DNA of 59,001 nucleotides from Candidatus Fredericiella danica (GCA_016713335.1 JADJPH010000049.1:1-59001); one strand, 5' to 3'; counted from the first letter of the stretch, positions 27,369-36,754 are shown. Numbers and translations are program-made. The notes: generated from the letters alone by a model not told the origin.

Positions 27369-28117
27369 CTACCCACGCGCCCGCCGCACCGCATAGAGGA
27401 CAATACTGCCGGCAATCGCAGCGTTCAGGCTTTCGACTTGCCCCTGCATCGGCAGCCGCACCAGGAAATCGCATTTTTCGCGGGTTAGCCGGCTCAGCCC
27501 TTCACTTTCGCTGCCTACGACGATCGCTAGCGCACCGCCGAGTGCGGCTTTTTCCAGCGGCTGCACCTCTGGCGCCCCATCGAGACCGGCGACCCAGATG
27601 TTTTCTTCCTTGAGTTCATCGATGGTGCGATTCAAGTTGGTAACCTGAACGATGTTGAGGTGTTCGACAGCCCCTGCGCTGGCGTTGCTGACAGCGGGTG
27701 TGATCCGTGCAGAGCGCCGGTCCGGGAGGATGATGCCATGCACGCCCATTGCCTCAGCGGTTCGCATCAACGTGCCCAGGTTTTGCGGATCCTGCAGGTG
27801 GTCGAGGAGTAACAAGAGTGGCGGTTCGCTCGCCCGCCGCGCCAGGGTGAGGCAGGTCTCGAGGTCGACGTAAGGATACTCCTCAACTTCCAGCGCCACC
27901 CCTGTGCATTCACCTGTTCTGCGCGCATTTTATCAAACAAGCCGCCACGAATGTACCGGATCGGCAGGTTGCGTGTCACGGCGTCGGCGACAATTACGGC
28001 GACTGGCGATGGGGCAGCGGGCGCTGCATCGCCTTCAACCCACAATCGAAAGAACTGGCGCCGTCCTGCGCGGAGTGCTTCCTGAACGGCGTGCCGGCCA
28101 TATAATAGTTCGCTCAC
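27369..28117 (-). CDS. rlmB: 23S rRNA 2'-O-methyltransferase (RlmB/SpoU family), one frameshift
   Basis: Methylates the 2'-O of G2251-equivalent in 23S rRNA. The GTG at 28115-28117 starts the substrate-binding domain (SELLYGRHAVQEAL, then RNLPIRYIRGGLFDKM). After a shift at 27899-27902, where CCCC on the plus strand should be one C longer, the SpoU domain follows with LDHLQDPQNLGTLMRTAEA, IVVGSESEGLSR and VRLPMQGQVESLNAA, the three knot motifs. Restored length is about 249, normal for the family. It lies directly downstream of cysS, the arrangement seen in many Gram-positive lineages. Confidence 0.9.
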
Positions 28118-28178
28118 ATCAGTGTCCTGGTTCTCTGTTGGCGCGGGTATGCACACGACCGCGCCGGGAAAGCGTGGC

Positions 28179-29594
28179 TCATGCTTCGTCCCGCTCGATG
28201 CGCCATTGGGGTCCTTGCGGCGTATCTTCAATGACGACGCCCAACGGCTTTAACTCATTTCTGATCAAATCGGCCAGCGCCCACTGCTTCGCAGTGCGCA
28301 ATTCCGTGCGCACGCGCAAGAGCAGGTCAATGAAGGGACCGGCGGCGACTTCGACCTGGTGCTCGGCGGCAGGCTCCTGGAGGGTCAACCCCAAGACGCC
28401 GGCCAACTCACGCATGGTGTGTTGGGCCGCAAGGTAGAAGGGGCCACACACGTTTGCCGTGCGGGCGGTGTTGATTGCTTTCACCAGTTCAAAGAGCGCA
28501 GCCAGTGCGCCTGCGGTATTGAAGTCGGCGTCCATCGCCGTTTCAAAGGCGATACGGGCGTGCTCGGTGGCTTCGCGCAGCGTATCCGCGGCCTCGCCGG
28601 TTGAGATTTGACCGGTGGATGGGCGCAAGGCGCTGCGCAGCCGTGTCAGGCTCCGGTCGGCAGCATCCACGGTCTCGGCATTGAATACAACCGGTTTGCG
28701 GTAATGACCGGCGAAAATCAGCATGCGCAGGGCGTCGGCAGCATGATCCTTGAGGAACTGGTCGATAGTGATCAAGTTGCCCAGCGATTTGCTCATCTTC
28801 TCGCCGGCCAGCACCAGCATGCCATTGTGCATCCAGTAGCGGGCGAAACTTTCGCCCGTGTAGCTTTCGCTCTGCGCAATCTCATTTTCGTGGTGAGGGA
28901 AGATCAGGTCATTGCCGCCGCCGTGGATATCGATGGTTTCACCCAGGTGGTGGAGGCACATGGCCGAGCATTCGATATGCCAACCCGGCCGGCCGGGACC
29001 CCATTCACTGTCCCATGCCGGTTCGCCGGGCTTGGCCGATTTCCAAAGGGCAAAATCACCGGGATGCTGTTTGCGCGCGTCCTCTTCGACCCGGGTGCCG
29101 GTAACCGCCTCATCGAGTCTGCGCCCGCTCAGCTTGCCGTAGTCCGGATCTTTTTGAACTTTGAAATAGACATCGCCGTCGAGGCGATAGGCGTAGCCTT
29201 CCTCTTCAAGACCGGCGATCATCTGCCGGATCCAATCCATCTCGCGACTGACGCGCGGGTATTCGTCGGCAAGGAGGATGTTCAGCTCGCGGAGATGGCG
29301 CAGATACTCCTCGGCATAATGATTGGCCAACTCCATCGGATCGCGTCCCTGCTCGTTCGCCCGCCGGATGATTTTGTCATCCACATCCGTGAAGTTGGAG
29401 ATGAAGCGCACCTGGTAGCCTGTATAGGTCAGGTAGCGGCGCACCATGTCAAAAATGATTGCGGACATGGCGTGACCAATGTGTGCGTCGGAGTAGACCG
29501 TCGGGCCGCAGACATACATGCGCACCCTGCCGGGTTCGATCGTTTCAAACGGTTCTTCCTGCCGCGAAAGCGTATTATAGATGCGGAGAGCCAT
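28179..29594 (-). CDS. cysS: Cysteinyl-tRNA synthetase
   Basis: Charges tRNA-Cys with cysteine in the cytosol. The 471-residue class I synthetase shows MYVCGPTVYSDAHIGHAMS (zinc Cys and HIGH motif), ISNFTDVDDKIIRRA, GWHIECSAM and GGNDLIFPHHENEIAQ with further zinc ligands, and the KMSKS loop GEKMSKSLGNL. Length and frame are normal. The start is ATG 29592-29594, 28 bases after the PIN-TRAM stop. The rlmB start lies 61 bases downstream. Confidence 0.97.
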   Translation of the reverse strand: MALRIYNTLSRQEEPFETIEPGRVRMYVCGPTVYSDAHIGHAMSAIIFDMVRRYLTYTGYQVRFISNFTDVDDKIIRRANEQGRDPMELANHYAEEYLRHLRELNILLADEYPRVSREMDWIRQMIAGLEEEGYAYRLDGDVYFKVQKDPDYGKLSGRRLDEAVTGTRVEEDARKQHPGDFALWKSAKPGEPAWDSEWGPGRPGWHIECSAMCLHHLGETIDIHGGGNDLIFPHHENEIAQSESYTGESFARYWMHNGMLVLAGEKMSKSLGNLITIDQFLKDHAADALRMLIFAGHYRKPVVFNAETVDAADRSLTRLRSALRPSTGQISTGEAADTLREATEHARIAFETAMDADFNTAGALAALFELVKAINTARTANVCGPFYLAAQHTMRELAGVLGLTLQEPAAEHQVEVAAGPFIDLLLRVRTELRTAKQWALADLIRNELKPLGVVIEDTPQGPQWRIERDEA

Positions 29595-29622
29595 GTTCCA
29601 TCCTGTCGAGTTGTCGTTGATT

Positions 29623-30692
29623 CTACTCGGGAACGGCGAAGATCAACCGCCCGGCGTTGGTTTGCAGCACTTTGGTCACCTGCACAAGCACCTCTTGATT
29701 GAGGAATTTGCGACCGTTTTCAACCACGACCATCGTCCCGTCTTCCAGGTAGCCAACCCCCTGGCCGACTTCTTTCCCTTCCTGGATAATTTTCAGGGAA
29801 TTCCTTCTCCTGGCAAATAGACGGACTTCACAGCATTCACTAACTCGTTTATGTTCAGAATCCGGACCCCTTGCAACTTTGCCACCCGGTTCAAATTGTA
29901 ATCGTTGGTGAGCACAATGGAATTGGTCTGCTTCGCCAGGCTGACCAACTTGTCGTCGACCTGGGTGGCGTTGCCTGGCTCCTTATCGATGAAGTCGATC
30001 GCCACGCCGGGAGTGTTCTGCAGCCGATCCAGGATTTCGAGCCCGCGCCGGCCGCGGTTGCGGCGGAGTGAATCAGGTGAATCGGCAATGTATTGCAGTT
30101 CATTCAAGACAAAACGGGGCACCGTCAGCCGGCCCAATAGGAATCCCGTCTTGGCAATATCGGCGATTCTGCCGTCAATGATCACGCTGGTATCTAGCAA
30201 GAGGATCGGCTCGTGTTCGACCTCCGCTGAGGCCGTGGACGAAGGCGGATTTGACACCGGCGTGGTCAGGCTACGCCGCTGCACCAGGCCATAAATGTCG
30301 TTCTGTCTGAGGGTGAAGACCGTTGCGCCCAGGTAGCCAAAGAGCAAGACCAGGATAAACGGCACGATGCCGCCGAAGGGCGGCGGCAGGCGCGACATTG
30401 GATATGCAAGCAGGGCAGCGATGAGCAGGCCGATTGATAAGCCAATCGTGCCCGCGACCAGGTCGTTGATTGGAACTTGGCGCAGGGCATTACGTGCGGC
30501 GCGTGCCGGTGCGATCACCAACCAGGGCGCAAATACAAACCCAAAGACGGCGCCAATCAGCGTTGCCGGCACGATGACTTTCCAGGTGTCGGTATCCAGT
30601 TGCGTGGTTCCGACCAGGGTGATCCCGATCTCCCAGCCGATGAAGCCGTAGAGGACGGTCCCGAGAATCCGGAATAGAGGACCGAGGCGCAT
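29623..30692 (-). CDS. YacL-like PIN-TRAM membrane protein, one frameshift
   Basis: The N-terminal four membrane helices (e.g. VPATLIGAVFGFVFAPWLVI, IGLSIGLLIAALLAYPMS, PFILVLLFGYLGATVFTL) are followed by a PIN nuclease domain with acidic residues in LLDTSVIIDGRIADI, RRGLEILDRLQ, VDDKLVSLAKQ and LTNDYNLNRVAKL. The frame stops early at 29793. Adding one base at 29796-29798 (GGG to GGGG on the plus strand) restores the TRAM domain KIIQEGKEVGQGVGYLEDGT through TKVLQTNAGRLIFAVPE, ending at TAG 29623-29625. Total about 356 residues, matching YacL. First gene of the cysS/rlmB operon. Confidence 0.9.
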
Positions 30693-30963
30693 AACAGAAC
30701 GCTCCTATAAGTGCGAAGGGATGATGAGTGCTGGATAAAGAACAAGCATGAGTGCAAGGCGGAATTGCAGCGTAGTGAGTGCCAAATGCGAAACGGCGAC
30801 GCGCAGGGTTGTGTTCCCGGTGCGTCCAGGCGCCGAAAAGCACAAGTGATAAGATAAGAATGAATTCTGCCGTCGTCATGAGCCGCACCAGTCTACTGCA
30901 ATTTGCGTACTATAGACTTTACATGATCTCGCGGCGTTTGTCAGTAGAGCAAAGTACAGTATT

Positions 30964-31043
30964 GCGTATCTCGTATTGCGTGTAACGTGTTTGGCGCACA
31001 TTTGCCGGATCGTCTGCGCACGGATACGCAACACGAGATGCGC
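30964..31043. repeat. Imperfect inverted repeat with GCGTAT/TTGCGT units
   Basis: GCGTATCTCGTATTGCGT (30964-30981) and ACGCAACACGAGATGCGC (31026-31043) are inverted copies matching at 16 of 18 positions, 44 bases apart. Related short units (TTGCGT, GCGTGT, ATTGCGT) occur around them. It resembles the small dispersed intergenic repeats of filamentous Chloroflexota, but one copy in one window cannot establish that. Confidence 0.5.
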
Positions 31044-31058
31044 AACACGGACCACGCT

Positions 31059-31087
31059 TTGCGTCACTGCTGGATCAGTGCGACAAT
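31059..31087 (+). promoter_or_regulatory. Promoter-like element 6 bases before the PIG-L start
   Basis: TTGCGT (31059-31064), a 17-base spacer and GACAAT (31082-31087), then six bases to the ATG at 31094 without a ribosome site. The spacing matches that at trmI and UPF0182, suggesting another leaderless mRNA. The -10 has only a moderate match. Confidence 0.4.
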
Positions 31088-31093
31088 CTAGTC

Positions 31094-31940
31094 ATGACGA
31101 AACGCCGCGTGTTGCTCGCAATTTTGGCACATCCTGATGACGAGTCTTTTGGCCCTGGTGGCACACTGGCGCGCTATGCTGCTGAGGGCGCCGAGGTGCA
31201 TGTGGTGATTGCCACGGACGGCATCGCTGGTTCGCTCGATGAGAACACGACCCTTCAGGAACATGAATCGCTGGCGCAGGTCAGGTCCGCCGAATTGGCG
31301 CGCGCCGCGGTGGCGTTGGGTGTGACGACGGTCTGGTCGCTGCCTTACCGTGACAGTGGCATGCGCGGTACGCCCGAGAATGATCACCCCGATGCGCTGA
31401 TCCGGCAGCCGGCGATGCAGACAACCCAGGAAATCCTTGGCTATTTTCAGCGCTTGCTGCCTCAAGTCGTCATCACGCATGATCCCTTTGGCGGCTACGG
31501 TCACCCGGACCATGTGCGCGTCTGCGAGGCAACCACTGCGGCCTTCCACCTGGCGCGCATGGAGGCGAGCCATGCGAAACGTGGGAACGGCCCGGAAAAG
31601 CTCTATTACACGGCGTTTCCAAAGCAGATCATCAAGTTTTTTATCCGGGCGATGCCGCTGTTTGGCAAAGACCCGACGACCTTTGGTCGCAACAAGGATA
31701 TCAACCTGGTTGAGATCAGCCAATGGCATACGCCAGTACAGCGCGCGTGGATGTTCATGCCTGCCCGCAAAGCAGGCTGCCAGCGAGGCTCACGCCAGCC
31801 AGTACAGTGGCGGCCCTGCTTGGACGCGTGCGCTGCCGGGCCCGATCCGTAGGCGGGTGCTCGGCCATGAACTGTTTACATGTGCCTTCCCTATCCCATC
31901 GGACGTGGTCGAGGCCGACCTCTTTGCCGGTATCGCCTAG
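31094..31940 (+). CDS. PIG-L (LmbE-like) deacetylase, two frameshifts near the C-terminus
   Basis: A zinc-dependent N-acetylglucosaminyl deacetylase-type enzyme. Metal-binding motifs are LAILAHPDDESFGPGG near the start and YGHPDHVRVCEA at about residue 135. These genes serve mycothiol/bacillithiol or glycolipid deacetylation; the substrate here is not known. The main frame runs to about 31741. Two single-base losses (about 31741 and 31763) then lead through ARVDVHACPQ into EAHASQYSGGPAWTRALPGP and the family's terminal VEADLFAGI, ending at TAG 31938-31940. Restored length about 282. The conserved C-terminus shows that the shifts are errors or very recent. Confidence 0.87.
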
Positions 31941-32149
31941 CGTCGAACGCTGTTTTCGCGCACAAGCACCGGTCAGCCAGGGCGCTTTCCCAGGTTGGCA
32001 CGCCAGGGTCCAGGTTCGCAAACCAACCAGAACATCTCCTATGCTATGCTAGTCGTCGAGCGCCGGTGCGACAGATCGTTGCCGCGGGTGGCGCCCTGTT
32101 TCAATGTTTGCTAGTTTGCCAAATTGATGTGTGCAGTCGGGAGGAGACT

Positions 32150-33437
32150 ATGCAGCGCAGACGGCAATTGCAATTTCGGCCGGTTTGGTTCGCATTGGCC
32201 GGTGTCTTGGTTCTCATCCTCGGGTTGGTAGGTTTTGCGCGTGCAGCCGAGTTTGGTACGGGCGATGTTTATGAATTGAAAGCCGGTCAGGTGGTTCAAG
32301 ATGACCTCTATGTCAGCGCCGGTGAAATTCGGATTGATGGCGACGTTGAAGGTGATTTGATCGCGTTTGGTGGCACGATCGTGGTGAACGGTAATGTGAG
32401 GGGTGATCTCATGGCTGCCGGTGGCAGCATCGAGGTGAATGGCACGGTGGCGGACGATGTGCGCGCGGCCGGCGCCGGCATCACCATCAACGGTAGTGTC
32501 GGAGATGACCTGGTTGCGGCGGCCGGCGGCCAGGTTGGGGCTGGCTTCAGCTATCCAATGGTGGTCAACGGCCAGTCAATCCAGCAGGGGTTGTTTTTGA
32601 CCAAAGATGCGGTGGTGAATGGGGATGCCTATCTTGTCGGTGGTACTGGAGATCTTGCAGGAACGGTGAAGGGCGACCTGTTTGCGGCGATGGGGACGAT
32701 CCAGTTTTCCGGTACGGTGGGAGGAAATGCTGAACTGAGCGGCAACACCGTTGACATCAGCGACACGGCCAAAGTCAGCGGTGAACTCAAATACGAGACT
32801 CAAACGCCTGCAACGGCGCCGGCCGGTGTGGCGGCGCAGGTGACCCCGATCGTGCGCACTCCAGCAGCGCCGGTTGAAGAACCTTTGACGAATCGAATGA
32901 TTGGCTGGTTGATTCGCCTGGCGCGTCCTGGTAGGTGTGCTTGCACTGGGTGCAGTGATGCTGTTTCTGTTTCCACGGTTCACAAACGGTGCGGCCGAAC
33001 AATTGAACCGCAATCCGTGGACGGCGCTTGCCTTTGGTTTCATCGTGGCACTGGTTGCGATTCCGTTTACGATGGTGTTTGTTGGGCTCGCGTGGCTTTT
33101 CTGGGGATTCTTCCCTGGGGCGCTTTCGACTCTGTTTTTCCTGGTCGGTCTATGGGGCATCCTCTGGATGGTAGGGCCGATCATTGCCGGCTTCTGTTTC
33201 GGCATGATTTTGCTGCGCAACAGTGCGAACAAATTATTACAACTTTTCCTGGGCGCCGTGATCATCCTGCTGTTGGCGCGCGCGGCTGAGTGGATCCCGG
33301 TAGTTGGTGGTTGGGTCGGGTGGCTGGTGCTGATTGTGACCTGGATGTTTAGCACAGGCGCCATTATCCTGCATATGCGCCGGCCAGTCACTGCGCCAGC
33401 GCCAGCGCCAGTCATGGCGGAGATTGCGCCCGGTTGA
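32150..33437 (+). CDS. Exported bactofilin-like polymer-forming protein with C-terminal membrane domain, one frameshift
   Basis: The ATG at 32150 follows a strong GGGAGGAG site. A signal sequence (WFALAGVLVLILGLVGFARAA) leads into a beta-helical domain of roughly 18-residue repeats such as DVEGDLIAFGGTIVVNGNV / RGDLMAAGGSIEVNGTV / ADDVRAAGAGITINGSV and VKGDLFAAMGTIQFSGTV, as in bactofilin-type polymer-forming proteins. A linker rich in Ala, Pro and Thr follows. After a shift at about 32917-32927 the other frame encodes four to five membrane helices (VLALGAVMLFLFPRF, LAFGFIVALVAIPF and others). About 429 residues. The repeats would face the cell exterior, unlike cytosolic bactofilins. Function unknown. 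Confidence 0.82.
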
Positions 33438-33452
33438 ACGCTAGCGACGCCT

Positions 33453-33674
33453 ATGCTCGAGGTATCGACAAAACTGTATGTGGGTGACGTTGTAGAAATG
33501 CGAAAAGCGCACCCCTGTGGGGGCGCCACCTGGGAAGTTGTGCGGGTTGGCGCCGACATCGGCATCATCTGTTGCACGTGCGGCCGGCGGGTGCTGTTGC
33601 CGCGCCGCGATTTTACGCGGGGTGTGACGAAGTTTGTGCGGCGCGGCAGCGACCCGGCTCAGCCACAGGGGTAG
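33453..33674 (+). CDS. DUF951 family protein
   Basis: A 73-residue protein matching DUF951: YVGDVVEMRKAHPCGGATWE, VRVGADIGIICCTCGRRVLL, then PRRDF. The CG of HPCG and the CCTCGR cysteines look like a small zinc- or RNA-binding site. Molecular function is not established. It lies 15 bases after the polymer-forming gene and 35 bases before nif3, in the same direction, so the three may be co-transcribed. The frame is intact. Confidence 0.88.
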   Translation: MLEVSTKLYVGDVVEMRKAHPCGGATWEVVRVGADIGIICCTCGRRVLLPRRDFTRGVTKFVRRGSDPAQPQG

Positions 33675-33709
33675 CGTAGGTAATGTTCCAGCAGCAATAG
33701 GATGGATCC

Positions 33710-34461
33710 ATGCACCGAACGGAACTCGTGAATTATCTGGATGGTTACTTGCGCATTGCCGAAATCAGAGACTACGGGCCGCAGGGGCTGCAGATTGAGG
33801 GGCGTGACGAAGTTCGCAAGATCGTCGGCACGGTCGATGCGCAGATGCCGTGTCTTGAAGAAGCGCTGGCCAGGGGGGGCGATCTGCTCCTTGTCCATCA
33901 CGGGATCTTTTGGGGGCCACCGCAACCGATTGCCGGTAGTTACGGCCGGCTTGTGCGGGGCTATCTACAGGCAGAACTCAGCCTCTATGCGGCGCATCTT
34001 GCCCTGGATGCACATGCGGAGGTCGGTAACAACGCTGAACTGGCGCGCCGCCTGGGGCTTGAAGTGCAGGATTGGTTCGCACCCATCAACGGCGTTAAAC
34101 TGGGTGCCATAGGCGTCGCGCACCACGGCATCAAGCTGAGCTATCTGGTTGATCGCTTTGAGCAGAACGTAGGCCCGGTCAAACTGGTGCAAGCGCATGG
34201 GGCGCGTTTGGTGCATCGCGTCTGATTTTGAGTGGCAGCGGTTCACGCGAGATCCCCGCTGCCGCGGCGCTTGGCTGCGATACGTTTATCACCGGCGAAA
34301 CCAGCCATGCCGACTTCTATGCGGCGCAAAATGCCGGGATCAACGTCATCTATGGCGGTCACTATACCAGCGAAACCGTTGGTGTGCAGGCCCTTGGCGA
34401 ACACCTTCAGGACAAGTTTGGCGTTGACTTCGAGTTTGTCGACCTGCCCACCGGTATGTGA
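33710..34461 (+). CDS. Nif3-like dinuclear metal protein, one frameshift
   Basis: A NIF3/YqfO-family protein, about 250 residues once restored. Signatures are LNYLDGYL-like VNYLDGYLRIAEIRDYGPQG, LLVHHGIFWG (metal His pair), AELSLYAAHLALDAHAEVGNN and, after the shift, SGSGSREIPAAAALGCDTFI TGETSHADF with the distal metal residues and INVIYGGHYTSETVG. The break is a one-base loss at about 34219-34222, where RLVHRV should run into LILSGSGS. Biochemical role in bacteria is uncertain (metal-dependent hydrolase or GTP cyclohydrolase-like claims exist). The end nearly meets the convergent SelW-like gene (34469). Confidence 0.9.
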
Positions 34462-34468
34462 ATCCGGA

Positions 34469-34747
34469 TCAATGATCGGTCTCCGGCGGTGATGCCGGTT
34501 CGATGCCAAGTTTCTCGTTAACCAGTGCGATCACTTCGCCCGGCTGTGCATGGCGCCCTATGGCCTTTTTGCTGTAGATCGTCACGCCTTCGGCCATGAC
34601 TTCAAAACGCCCACCGCTGGATGGGATCAATTTCAAGGATTCGATGTTCGCAATGTAGCTGTTGAGTAGATCTGCCGCCAAACTGACGGCGCGTGGGGTG
34701 TAGTTTCACTGTACACAGAATTCAATCGAGATTGCGACTTTCCGCAT
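34469..34747 (-). CDS. SelW/Rdx-family selenoprotein with in-frame TGA (Sec14)
   Basis: Reading from ATG 34745-34747 gives MRKVAISIEFCVQ, then TGA (34706-34708), then NYTPRAVSLAADLLNSYIAN and a full Rdx domain with IPSSGGRFEV and YSKKAIGRHAQPGEV, ending at 34469 (92 residues). The family has a CxxC or CxxU redox motif exactly here, so TGA most likely encodes selenocysteine (CVQU). Standard gene callers would miss the first 22 codons or the whole gene. Rdx proteins are small thioredoxin-like redox proteins whose partners in bacteria are unknown. A SECIS-like hairpin follows the TGA. A Cys-to-stop sequencing error is the alternative, but errors elsewhere in this window are indels, not substitutions. 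Confidence 0.8.
34676..34691 (-). promoter_or_regulatory. Candidate bacterial SECIS hairpin
   Basis: Inside the coding region, 14 bases after the TGA codon, CGCC pairs with GGCG around an 8-base loop GUCAGUUU. The apical loop starts 18 bases after the codon with G then U. That matches the usual bacterial SECIS description (short stem, loop of 3-14 bases with a G in the first two, about 16-37 bases from UGA). Confidence 0.55.
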
Positions 34748-34866
34748 CTTGTGAACCTTTCATTGATGGCTTGTTATAAGGAGGAACCCGCACCGTACTC
34801 GGAGCGTTCCATTCTAATTGAACTGGTGCTTTGAGACAACATAGTGAGAATGATATAGTAAACCCC

Positions 34867-36232
34867 ATGGATGAAAAAAGACGGCAGGGAGAGTCTCGGC
34901 TGCCAGAGGCGTCCGAGCAAAACGCCCCTGACGCCGCAGCCGCAGGAGCCACGCCAGCGGCGTCCTTGACAGACAAGCGAACCGATGAACCGCGGCGGTT
35001 GAGCCGCAGGATGTTTCTTGGGGCGCGCTCACAGGTGCGGCTGCGGCTGTTGCTGCAGCATGTGGTGGGGAAACGATCCAACCCCTTCTCCCTTGAATAC
35101 ACCTTCGCCCCTGCAGACACCCACCCGCACACCGGCCGAATACAAGAATTATCTGCCGTGGATCTCGAAAGAGAGCACGCTTTCTCCTGGGATGTTGCCG
35201 CCCGAGCCGACCCTCACGCCGACGCCGACCAAAACGCCAAAGCCCAAGCCACCGACGCCAACGCCGACCCCGCAAGCGACGCCCTTTCCACCTGGGCCAC
35301 CGAGCAAACTGGGTGTGTTTGTAGGCTACAATGATCCGCAGTTGTTTGAGTTGTTGTCCACCCAGGGTGTTGCGGTGGTCAAAACACTGGAACTGGACGC
35401 GAATTTTCTCGCGCAGATCAAGCAGACCTCACCGAAGACCAAGATCGTGGCGCGTGTCGATTTCCCGCAGCTTGATTTGGCCTCGTTTGACCCGCTTGCA
35501 GCGGCACAGGAATATCTCAACCGCATCATCGGTTACGCTGAGGATGAGCGCCGGCGCCCGTATATCGACGGCTGGGAGTCTGTGAATGAGCCGGTGGCGG
35601 TCAATGCGGAGGAGATGCGCCGGCTGGCAGAGTATGAGGCAGAGCGTACGCGTCTGCTCGGTGACCGCGGGTTGCGCAGTGTGATCGGCAATTTTGGCAC
35701 CGGGCAGCCACCGCTGGAGTTGTGGCCTGAGTTTTTCCCTGCGATTCGGGTGGCGCAACAGTATGATGGCTGGCTGGGTCTTCACGAATACTCGGCGCCG
35801 ACCATGTATTATCTCACGAGCGTCGAGAACAATGGCCGTTATCCTGGGGTGACGCCCCAGGACTCCGGCTGGCTGACATTGCGCTACCGCAAGGTGTATC
35901 AAGACATATTGGCGCCCGCCGGTTTGGTGATCCCGTTGGTCATGACCGAACTCGGCGTCGATGGGTTGGTCGAACCGCGGCCGGGTCCTCCGGATGCGCG
36001 CGGCTGGACGGAATTCCAGAGTTTCTGGGCGGAGAACGGCTATGGTCTCTGGGGACCCGGCGCATATGTCGAGCAACTTGTCTGGTACGACAACGCAATG
36101 CGGGAGAATGACTATGTGATTGGCGGCGCCATCTTTGCGCTAGCGCCGACAGCGGGCTGGGACACCTATGATATCCGCGGCCAATGTGCGGCCGTCCTCC
36201 AGCAATATTTGAGCGTGCACGCTGCGGCTTGA
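34867..36232 (+). CDS. Tat-exported lipoprotein with cellulase-like TIM-barrel domain, two frameshifts
   Basis: The ATG at 34867 opens a Ala-rich polar leader, then the twin-arginine signal RRLSRRMFLGA, which continues in a second frame as LTGAAAAVAAACGG (lipobox AAC). A third frame carries a Pro/Thr linker (TPTPTKTPKPKPPTPTPTP) and the enzyme domain. The frame breaks are at about 35018 and 35085-35090, each a one-base loss. The domain resembles GH39/GH5-like clan A folds: acid/base Glu in WESVNEP, nucleophile Glu in VMTELGVDG, plus DGWLGLHEYSAPTM. It is extracellular and membrane-tethered; the substrate is presumably a polysaccharide. About 455 residues when restored. Confidence 0.83.
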
Positions 36233-36277
36233 CCTCGCCGTGCGCCCGCGCGATCAAGGTAGGGAAGCGGAAACACC

Positions 36278-36667
36278 GTGGCAATCAATCTCATTCATCA
36301 GGGGTTGGCAAATGCCGCCTCACTTTTTCTTGCGATTCTTACGGGATGGGCTTTGGTCCAGTTCATCCGTAACCAACCCCTTGGCGGCTCCTGGTTCGGG
36401 GCCGCAGTCATCGGGGAGGTATTGCTGCTAGCGCAATTCCTCTTAGGGTGGGTGCTCTATTTTCAGGGTTTTAGCGCCGGGCCACGCCCATGGATCCATA
36501 TTTTGTATGGTGCGGTTGCGATCATCACGCTGCCCGCGGCCTATACCTATTTTAGTAAGATCGACAGCCCGCGCGCCCAGACGTTGGCCATGGTCGTGGT
36601 GTGTGCATTTTTATGGGGAATCTTGCAGCGATCCGGTCAGGTAATCTATCTGGAGGTATTCTACTGA
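36278..36667 (+). CDS. Small four-helix membrane protein
   Basis: A 129-residue protein with four membrane segments (SLFLAILTGWALVQFI, AAVIGEVLLLAQFLLGWVLYF, IHILYGAVAIITLPAAYTYF, TLAMVVVCAFLWGILQ). No charged catalytic motif is visible and I do not recognise a named family. The arrangement resembles small haem- or quinone-free four-helix proteins, but conserved His residues are few (one in HILYG), so I draw no function from it. It lies 45 bases after the glycosidase-like gene and could be in the same transcript. Confidence 0.75.
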   Translation: MAINLIHQGLANAASLFLAILTGWALVQFIRNQPLGGSWFGAAVIGEVLLLAQFLLGWVLYFQGFSAGPRPWIHILYGAVAIITLPAAYTYFSKIDSPRAQTLAMVVVCAFLWGILQRSGQVIYLEVFY

Positions 36668-36725
36668 ACGGCAGCGCACTCTCCATATACAGGCGTTCAC
36701 CTCTACCAGGCTACAACATCTTGGT

Positions 36726-36754
36726 TTGATTTTCGCGTTTACCCCTGATAAAAT
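36726..36754 (+). promoter_or_regulatory. Promoter upstream of the HNH gene, with a hairpin at the start of the transcript
   Basis: TTGATT (36726-36731), a 17-base spacer and TAAAAT (36749-36754) place the transcription start near 36761. ATCGAGC (36764-36770) and GCTCGAT (36776-36782) then form a 7-bp hairpin in the first bases of the RNA, about 50 bases before the ATG at 36832. It could be an operator or an RNA-stability element. Confidence 0.5.

Larger units (their letters stand above)
30693..31093. other. 401-base divergent intergenic region
   Basis: This lies between the PIN-TRAM start (minus) and the PIG-L start (plus). I see no gene here; the short frames in it are not coding-like. It holds an imperfect inverted repeat (30964-31043) and a promoter-like element (31059-31087) for PIG-L. 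The PIN-TRAM promoter should be in 30700-30900 but is not obvious. Confidence 0.6.

Noticed and set aside
34469..34681. SelW-like frame treated as a pseudogene truncated by a stop codon
   Set aside because: The TGA is exactly at the redox position of the Rdx family, the frame is otherwise intact from ATG 34747, and a SECIS-like hairpin follows.
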